Origin: Lachnospiraceae bacterium
Lineage (GTDB): Bacteria > Bacillota > Clostridia > Lachnospirales > Lachnospiraceae
NCBI GenBank assembly: GCA_026169045.1
Contig: JAPFDH010000061.1
Location: 1-37,125, forward strand
Direction: 5' to 3'
Length of the DNA stretch: 37,125 nt
Part shown: in pieces, positions 32,316 to 37,125 of the stretch
How the letters are laid out: every line of letters starts with the position of its first letter
How positions within the stretch are numbered: the stretch's first letter is position 1
Notes under the pieces: model-generated
The model's database searches: none
Told to the model about the DNA's origin: nothing
What the model saw: the letters and a program-made list of their open reading frames with translations, nothing else
Made by a program: the position numbers and the translations under genes

Positions 32316-34589
32316 TTACTTCTTCTTTATCTTCTGTAATTCCTGGTTCAAATATGCCAATGCCCCTTTTCCATGATCACCAGCCTGATTTCCCAACATA
32401 CCTGCCAGCTCTTCCATACTTTTTTGTCCCATCATACGCATCATATTTTTCCCGAGCTTCATGTTAAGCATGGATTGAATGGCAGAAATCAATATGGTTC
32501 CCGCCTCTTCATGTTCAATCACATCCTGAATTTTGTCCTTGATGGAGTAATATCCTTCATGAAATGTCATCTGCGTGTTGCTTAAATCAATTCCGTCAAA
32601 CCAGTTCATTGCATATTCACCGTCATCATCATCCACCAAAACATATGCCGGATTCTCTTCCTCTCCCTTTTCTAAGGTCATAGAATCCACACAACTTCCT
32701 GCTTTGGCGATAATCGTATTCCATCCTTCTTTCAGAGAAACGTGTTCAAACACAAATACTTTACTTCCCTGCAATGTTTTCTCTGTCACTCCATTTACAA
32801 TCAATGTCACCGATGGCTGATTGGAATAAACTTTTACCGAAATCTCTTCTGCTGTTCTCTGGGCGTATCGCTTTCCGCAAAGATGGACAAACGGCTCTTT
32901 GCTCCAGTATGCCTTATATACAAAAAACGCATCTTTTTTTATTTTCCTGTCGAATGTGACAAGACCTTTATTATTTCGTCCCTTCACGCCACCCTCATCT
33001 CTGGCATCACAGCCAAAGTCAAACATATTCCAAACATGGGTAGCCCATAAGTATGGACGTTCTTCTATTACTTTCGCCATATGTTCATGGTATAATGCCT
33101 GATATTCTTCTGAATAATCGCGGCATTTCGGTGAATCATTATGATACGTAATGATTCCCTCTGCCCCGTACTCGGAAATTCCCAGAGGACATTGGGGGTT
33201 CTGACGATGGAAATCATCCAGCCATGCTTCATTCTGTTCCATGTTTCCACCATACCATCCAAAATAATGGTTATAACTTATCACATCGGTAATCCCATTC
33301 ATTGGACTATCTTTAGGAAGCATGGATACATGCGCTATGGTGGTCAATCTGGTAGTATCCAGAGATTTTGCCAGCGCATTTAAATCTTTCAAATTATCCA
33401 AAAGTCCGGGACGTTCACCACCAATGGTGATTTCATTGGAAATTCCCCAGAAACAGATGCTGGGATGATTAAAATTCTGATAAATCAATTCCTTCATCTG
33501 ACTACGGCAATTTTCATGGGCCGCCGGATCCTGATTCATCACAGAAATAAATGGGATCTCCGCCCAGACAATAAATCCCAACTCATCACATGCATCATAA
33601 AACGCCTGATTATGTTGATAATGTGCAAGACGAATCGTATTGGCTCCCAGCTCTTTTATCAGCTGCGCATCATATTCATGATCCTCTTTTCTCAGTGCAT
33701 TGCCAATTCCCAAGCGATCCTGATGACGTGATACCCCTCGAAGCGGCATCGATTTTCCATTTAAGAAAAAGCCTTTTTCCGGATCCACATAAAACTCTCT
33801 CACACCAAACCGTACACAGACTTCATCCACCACTTCATTATGACGCACAATCCGTGCAGCCACATGATACAAATACGGATCTTCAATCCCCTGCCACAAA
33901 TGTACATCGGGTATCATCAGCATCATTTCGGTATCGGGTTTTGCTTTGGTAAATGCCTCTGCCACAGTTTTGTCTTCGGCATCCTTAATTTCAAACTGTA
34001 CACTATCCCCTTCCTGCGCATCCGTTACATAGGCATGCAACGCCACACTGCCATCTGTCTTCGCCACAACTGCCAGCCCATCAGCTCCCCAATAATCCAA
34101 TTGGAAATGTGTCTCAGGAACCACAATTACATTCACATCACGGTATATTCCACCATAAAAGGTAAAGTCTGCTGTCTGCGGATAAACATTACTCTTTTCA
34201 CTGTTATCCACACAAACAGCAATCAGATTTTCTTCCTCTTTTAAAAACTCGGTTACATCCACACGGAATCGGGAATATCCTCCCTCATGATAGCCTACTT
34301 TATTACCATTTAAATACACCGTGGCCACTGCATTTATACCATCAAATTCCAGATAAACCCGGTCTGTCTTTTCCCGATCCGGTGACTCCAGCTCTGTGGC
34401 ATACCAGCATGCCCTGCGCTCATAGTCAGCTCCTCCATCCTGTCCATCCACTGCATTCCATGTATGCGGCAAACAGACAATTTCCCAATCCTCCGGTAAT
34501 TTTTTTGGAATAAAGTCGCAATTCTTTGTAAAAACCCACCAATCATTTAAATTTACTTTTCTTCTCAATGCAATACCTTCTTTCTTCAT
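32316..34589 (-). CDS. Glycoside hydrolase family 2 protein (beta-galactosidase/beta-glucuronidase-like)
   Basis: A 757-residue retaining glycosidase without a signal peptide, so it should act on imported glycosides. It has the jelly-roll sugar-binding domain, an immunoglobulin-like domain and the TIM barrel. The acid/base is Glu386 (WGISNEITIGG) and the nucleophile is Glu473 (LGISEYGAEG). About 100 C-terminal residues after 650 form a helical extension rich in Met, Gly and Lys, not part of the classic GH2 core. The ATG at 34589 has no clear ribosome site; a TTG at 34568 with AAGG seven bases upstream would give a product seven residues shorter and is a real alternative. It is the last gene of an operon with GNAT and FAH-family genes. 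The sugar specificity is unknown. Confidence 0.92.
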   Translation of the reverse strand: MKKEGIALRRKVNLNDWWVFTKNCDFIPKKLPEDWEIVCLPHTWNAVDGQDGGADYERRACWYATELESPDREKTDRVYLEFDGINAVATVYLNGNKVGYHEGGYSRFRVDVTEFLKEEENLIAVCVDNSEKSNVYPQTADFTFYGGIYRDVNVIVVPETHFQLDYWGADGLAVVAKTDGSVALHAYVTDAQEGDSVQFEIKDAEDKTVAEAFTKAKPDTEMMLMIPDVHLWQGIEDPYLYHVAARIVRHNEVVDEVCVRFGVREFYVDPEKGFFLNGKSMPLRGVSRHQDRLGIGNALRKEDHEYDAQLIKELGANTIRLAHYQHNQAFYDACDELGFIVWAEIPFISVMNQDPAAHENCRSQMKELIYQNFNHPSICFWGISNEITIGGERPGLLDNLKDLNALAKSLDTTRLTTIAHVSMLPKDSPMNGITDVISYNHYFGWYGGNMEQNEAWLDDFHRQNPQCPLGISEYGAEGIITYHNDSPKCRDYSEEYQALYHEHMAKVIEERPYLWATHVWNMFDFGCDARDEGGVKGRNNKGLVTFDRKIKKDAFFVYKAYWSKEPFVHLCGKRYAQRTAEEISVKVYSNQPSVTLIVNGVTEKTLQGSKVFVFEHVSLKEGWNTIIAKAGSCVDSMTLEKGEEENPAYVLVDDDDGEYAMNWFDGIDLSNTQMTFHEGYYSIKDKIQDVIEHEEAGTILISAIQSMLNMKLGKNMMRMMGQKSMEELAGMLGNQAGDHGKGALAYLNQELQKIKKK

Positions 34590-34619
34590 AGGATTATTAT
34601 CGTTCTACCCCACCTTTAT

Positions 34620-35081
34620 CTACTTTTTATTTTTCTCTTCCCACTCCTTATCATGCAGATACATAATCATACCCGGTCCCAGATTTTCAGTGGGACGTGC
34701 CAGAAAACCATGCTGTCTGTAGAATTCTTCTCTTCCCTTTGCACACATCAAATCAAACATCATCTCTGTGCCGGGCATTCGTATTTCTTCCACATACTCC
34801 TTTAATCGCTTCATAATCATGGATCCAACCCCCAGCCCCTGGGCTTGCGGAGGTGTAATCAGATCCTGAATATAGCAAATTACGGCTCCATCTCCTACGA
34901 TTCTTCCCATTCCAATGGGCTGTCCTGCCAAATACGCCCCCACAGTCAGCAGACTGTTATCCAATGCCTTCTGTGCCTGCTCTCTTGTCAATGTTTTCCA
35001 ACCTACCAGGCGTCTAAGTTTTAAATACTCATCTACCGTTATCACGTTATCTTTCAGCTGAAGTAATTCTTCTTTGTCCAT
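34620..35081 (-). CDS. GNAT family N-acetyltransferase
   Basis: A 153-residue acetyl-CoA-dependent acetyltransferase. The acetyl-CoA pyrophosphate loop is QAQGLGVGSMIM (the Q/R-x2-G-x-G/A motif), preceded by the beta-strand YIQDLITPP and followed by the FYRQHGF motif typical of small GNAT enzymes. The substrate is unknown. It lies between the FAH-family and GH2 genes (40 and 30 bp gaps) and is clearly co-transcribed with them, though this does not reveal its target. Confidence 0.9.
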   Translation of the reverse strand: MDKEELLQLKDNVITVDEYLKLRRLVGWKTLTREQAQKALDNSLLTVGAYLAGQPIGMGRIVGDGAVICYIQDLITPPQAQGLGVGSMIMKRLKEYVEEIRMPGTEMMFDLMCAKGREEFYRQHGFLARPTENLGPGMIMYLHDKEWEEKNKK

Positions 35082-35121
35082 TTATCAGTACCCTCTATAT
35101 CCGTATTTCCTTTTTTCATCC

Positions 35122-35976
35122 TTATCTCACCGTATTGGTAAGTGTTCCAATTCCTTCTATCTTACAGGAAACCACATCGCCTGCCTTTAAAAATTTAGGA
35201 GGATTGAATCCCATCCCAGCTCCTGCCGGCGTTCCTGTTGCGATTACGGTACCCGCTTTTAATGTCATAGCCGATGACAGTTCACAGATCACATGATCGA
35301 TTCCAAAAATCAACTTTTCCGTATTGCTGTCCTGTCTCAATTCCCCATTGACATAAGACTGAATAGAAAGTTTTGGTGGGAACGAAAATTCATCAGCAGT
35401 CACAATCCAAGGTCCCATAGGTGTGAAACCATCCATACTTTTTCCCAAATACCACTGTTTATGGCGTGTCTGAATCTCTCTGGCACTGACATCATTGACA
35501 ATGGTATAGCCTAAAATATAGTCTTTTGCTTCCTCCTTTGTCACATTGCGACAATCTTTCCCAATAACTACAGCCAGTTCGCACTCATAATCCAAACTGT
35601 CCACAATGTCCGAATGACTCTCGATATATCCCCCGTCTTCTACTGCCTGATTTACCCGTTTGGAAAAATACACCGCATATGGACGTTCCCCTCCAAAAGC
35701 TTCCTTCTTATAGCGTGCCGATTCTTCCGCATGTTCCATATAATTAATTCCCAGACAAATCATATCCTGCTTTAATACCGGAATGGGGGCCAGAAGTTTC
35801 ACCGCTGAAAATGGAATGGTTCCTACCGAATGGGATGCCTGCTCAGCTGTCGTTTTCCACCCGTTTTCCTCTATCATCTGATTCATTGACGAATACGGCA
35901 ACGGCGTTACATTTCCGTCTTTTCCAATTACCCCCACATGATTTTTACCATTATATAAAAATGTAATCAGTTTCAT
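35122..35976 (-). CDS. Fumarylacetoacetate hydrolase family protein
   Basis: The 284-residue protein belongs to the FAH family (2-hydroxyhepta-2,4-diene-1,7-dioate isomerase, acylpyruvase or 2,4-diketo-3-deoxy-sugar-acid hydrolase types). The N-terminal region is followed by the FAH core with CLGINYMEHAEES, metal ligands in DYECELAVVIGKD, the loop YTIVNDVSAREIQ and GKSMDGFTPMGPWIV, and the C-terminal GTVIATGTPAGAGMG. The chemistry is usually hydrolysis or decarboxylation of a beta-diketo acid with magnesium. It is the first gene of the operon with GNAT and GH2 genes, so a sugar-derived acid is conceivable, but nothing shows it directly. Confidence 0.9.
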   Translation of the reverse strand: MKLITFLYNGKNHVGVIGKDGNVTPLPYSSMNQMIEENGWKTTAEQASHSVGTIPFSAVKLLAPIPVLKQDMICLGINYMEHAEESARYKKEAFGGERPYAVYFSKRVNQAVEDGGYIESHSDIVDSLDYECELAVVIGKDCRNVTKEEAKDYILGYTIVNDVSAREIQTRHKQWYLGKSMDGFTPMGPWIVTADEFSFPPKLSIQSYVNGELRQDSNTEKLIFGIDHVICELSSAMTLKAGTVIATGTPAGAGMGFNPPKFLKAGDVVSCKIEGIGTLTNTVR

Positions 35977-36072
35977 TATACGTTCTCTCCATTTCTGTAT
36001 TCTATATTTGTCATTTCAAATCCATAAAAAGATTATTTTTCCCACTTTTCCCAATTTTGTCTGACTTCTTTT

Positions 36073-36101
36073 ATTTTAGCACAGTAGCACGGAAAAAACA
36101 A
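36073..36101 (-). promoter_or_regulatory. Promoter of the FAH-GNAT-GH2 operon
   Basis: TTGTTT (36096-36101), 17-bp spacer, TAAAAT (36073-36078) with an extended TG, on the minus strand. The leader would be about 90 bases. Confidence 0.5.
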
Positions 36102-36153
36102 TGTCGCAGCAAGAAAAAGGTACACGTTAACCATCGATTCCCGTATTTTAGGA

Positions 36154-36182
36154 TTGAAGATCATTTTATTCTGTGATATGAT
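36154..36182 (+). promoter_or_regulatory. Sigma-A promoter of the lipoprotein gene
   Basis: TTGAAG (36154-36159), 17-bp spacer, TATGAT (36177-36182) with an extended TG. It lies about 43 bases before the start codon. Confidence 0.7.
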
Positions 36183-36225
36183 AATACACATATAAAATTA
36201 TAGGAATTATGAGGATCGAAAACTG

Positions 36226-36969
36226 ATGAAAAGAAAATCTACCATTCGTAAAGTAATATGTGGCATAGCCCTTTTTAGTATGACAGCCATGAGTATGTTA
36301 TCTCTGACAGCCTGCCGTGGTACATTGGCAACTGCCATGGAAGAAAAAGAAAAAAATAAAGTCGTAGTCAAAGAAGAGGTCGGCGATTTGGATCTGACTA
36401 CTCTGTATGATGATACCAACGGATATCAATACCGCAACACCCAATGGCTTATTCCTGAAAATGAACTGGAAAAAGCTTGGAGTGCTGATATCGGTGACGG
36501 TCAGCCCTACACCATGCAGGGAGATATGATTTATACAGAAACCACCGGTGTGGCTGCCAGCATTAATGGGGTAGATCCCAGCGGCGCATCCCTTATTATG
36601 GATAGTTCGGGAAGATATTCTCAAATTATGCTGCAATTCGAAATAAATGAAAATCTAAACAGTGAAGATTTATCCTCTCTTTTTGAAACGACAAAAGAAA
36701 CTCTCATTGAAAACTACGGCGAACCTACCGAAGTAATCGATGATCAGGATGTAAGTTATAATGACAAAAACAATGTCCGTACCGGAAAAGGACAAACATT
36801 GAAATGGGATTGTACCCTGGACAATGGTTATGTTACCTCCATGCAGCTTGTCACAATCACAATGAACGGTGCTCAGAATATCAGTACCATGTTGTTCGGC
36901 TTTAATTGTTACGATCCTGTAGCTGTTTCCAGTATGGCAGCAGAACAGGAATCTCTTTTAAATGAATAA
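36226..36969 (+). CDS. Putative lipoprotein of unknown function
   Basis: I do not recognise this 247-residue protein beyond its export signal. The basic N-terminus MKRKSTIRKV and a hydrophobic stretch end in the lipobox LTAC, so the mature protein would start at Cys30 and be lipid-anchored outside the membrane. The mature part is acidic and polar, with no membrane segment and no obvious catalytic motif; a segment with ETLIENYGEPTEV resembles substrate-binding or PepSY-like small domains only in composition. GAGGA lies about ten bases before the ATG. It has its own promoter and is followed by two large hairpins. Confidence 0.8.
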   Translation: MKRKSTIRKVICGIALFSMTAMSMLSLTACRGTLATAMEEKEKNKVVVKEEVGDLDLTTLYDDTNGYQYRNTQWLIPENELEKAWSADIGDGQPYTMQGDMIYTETTGVAASINGVDPSGASLIMDSSGRYSQIMLQFEINENLNSEDLSSLFETTKETLIENYGEPTEVIDDQDVSYNDKNNVRTGKGQTLKWDCTLDNGYVTSMQLVTITMNGAQNISTMLFGFNCYDPVAVSSMAAEQESLLNE

Positions 36970-36985
36970 TAATCTGTTAGCAAAT

Positions 36986-37031
36986 GGGAGTGTCGCAAAA
37001 TCATCAAAATAAATGATTGAGCGGCACTTCC
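36986..37031 (+). other. Nested hairpin downstream of the lipoprotein gene
   Basis: An 11-bp stem with G-U or G-T pairs (36986-36996 with 37021-37031) encloses a second 6-bp stem (36999-37004 with 37013-37018). No T run follows. The outer arm GGGAGTGTCGCAAAA resembles insertion-sequence ends, but no transposase is in view. It may be the edge of a dispersed element continuing past the window. Confidence 0.45.
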
Positions 37032-37041
37032 GCTCGTTACA

Positions 37042-37094
37042 GCAAAAAATCCGGCGTTCTGCTCTGGTTTCAGCGCAGATCGTCGGATTTTTGC
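37042..37094 (+). terminator. Large terminator-like hairpin at window end
   Basis: GCAAAAAATCCG (37042-37053) pairs with CGGATTTTTGC (37084-37094), with more pairing inside. The arms contain the A and T runs, so it could act on either strand as a terminator. It is the only good terminator after the lipoprotein gene, about 75 bases from its stop. Confidence 0.55.
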
Positions 37095-37125
37095 CGTACT
37101 TTAATAAAGCCTCCTGACAGTCCGT

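Noticed and set aside
1-37125. tRNA, rRNA, CRISPR arrays, prophage or complete insertion sequences
   Set aside because: No cloverleaf with tRNA consensus, no regularly spaced repeat array and no transposase or integrase gene was found by eye; the folded elements lack tRNA consensus bases.

Overview
The window is a 37 kb, AT-rich, gene-dense chromosomal segment from an anaerobic Bacillota bacterium, most likely a gut member of the Lachnospiraceae (Clostridia). I base this on clostridial-type promoters and Shine-Dalgarno sites, a selenium-dependent molybdenum hydroxylase accessory cluster, a FabV-type enoyl reductase with a FabT-like operator, a B. subtilis-type LexA box, and an NCS2 purine permease. 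The species is my inference. There are 27 protein-coding genes, 24 on the minus strand and 3 on the plus strand (fabV, a MATE transporter, a lipoprotein). I see no rRNA, tRNA, CRISPR array, prophage or complete insertion sequence.

Layout. 1-5.0 kb: threonine synthase (thrC), then a DHHW-family protein and an MBOAT O-acetyltransferase, probably an envelope or exopolysaccharide acetylation pair. 5.2-11.3 kb: a YhcH/YjgK/YiaL sugar-metabolism protein and the uvrB-uvrA excision-repair operon behind a near-consensus LexA box; a 113-bp multi-stem palindromic element lies upstream. 11.3-16.2 kb: type-B carboxylesterase, glycerol dehydrogenase, membrane-anchored HtrA protease and a histidine phosphatase. 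16.3-19.7 kb: fabV on the plus strand with a FabT-like operator just after its -10, then tRNA-dihydrouridine synthase and cobT. 19.9-22.2 kb: a KdpE-like response regulator without a neighbouring kinase, divergent from a MATE efflux gene.

22.2-28.7 kb is the most distinctive part: a compact minus-strand operon DUF3343 - selD - yedF - yqeB (EF2563 family) - MoeA-like protein with a four-cysteine tail - MOSC::MogA fusion, preceded by a separately terminated xanthine/uracil permease. These are accessory functions for selenium supply and molybdenum-cofactor handling of selenium-dependent molybdenum hydroxylases such as purine or xanthine dehydrogenases. The hydroxylase structural genes and selA/selB are not in the window.

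28.9-37.1 kb: a membrane-anchored NodB-like deacetylase after an ABC-F ATPase, an operon of fumarylacetoacetate-hydrolase-family protein, GNAT acetyltransferase and GH2 glycosidase, and a plus-strand lipoprotein followed by two large hairpins at the window edge.

Two unrelated repeat types were seen by eye: a 93-bp element in two inverted copies (about 1.8 and 28.9 kb, 83 of 93 positions identical) and the single 113-bp palindromic element at 11.1 kb. Both can fold into multi-stem structures and look like small non-autonomous dispersed elements. Many genes have clear sigma-A-type promoters and rho-independent terminators, so the transcription units can be read fairly directly.
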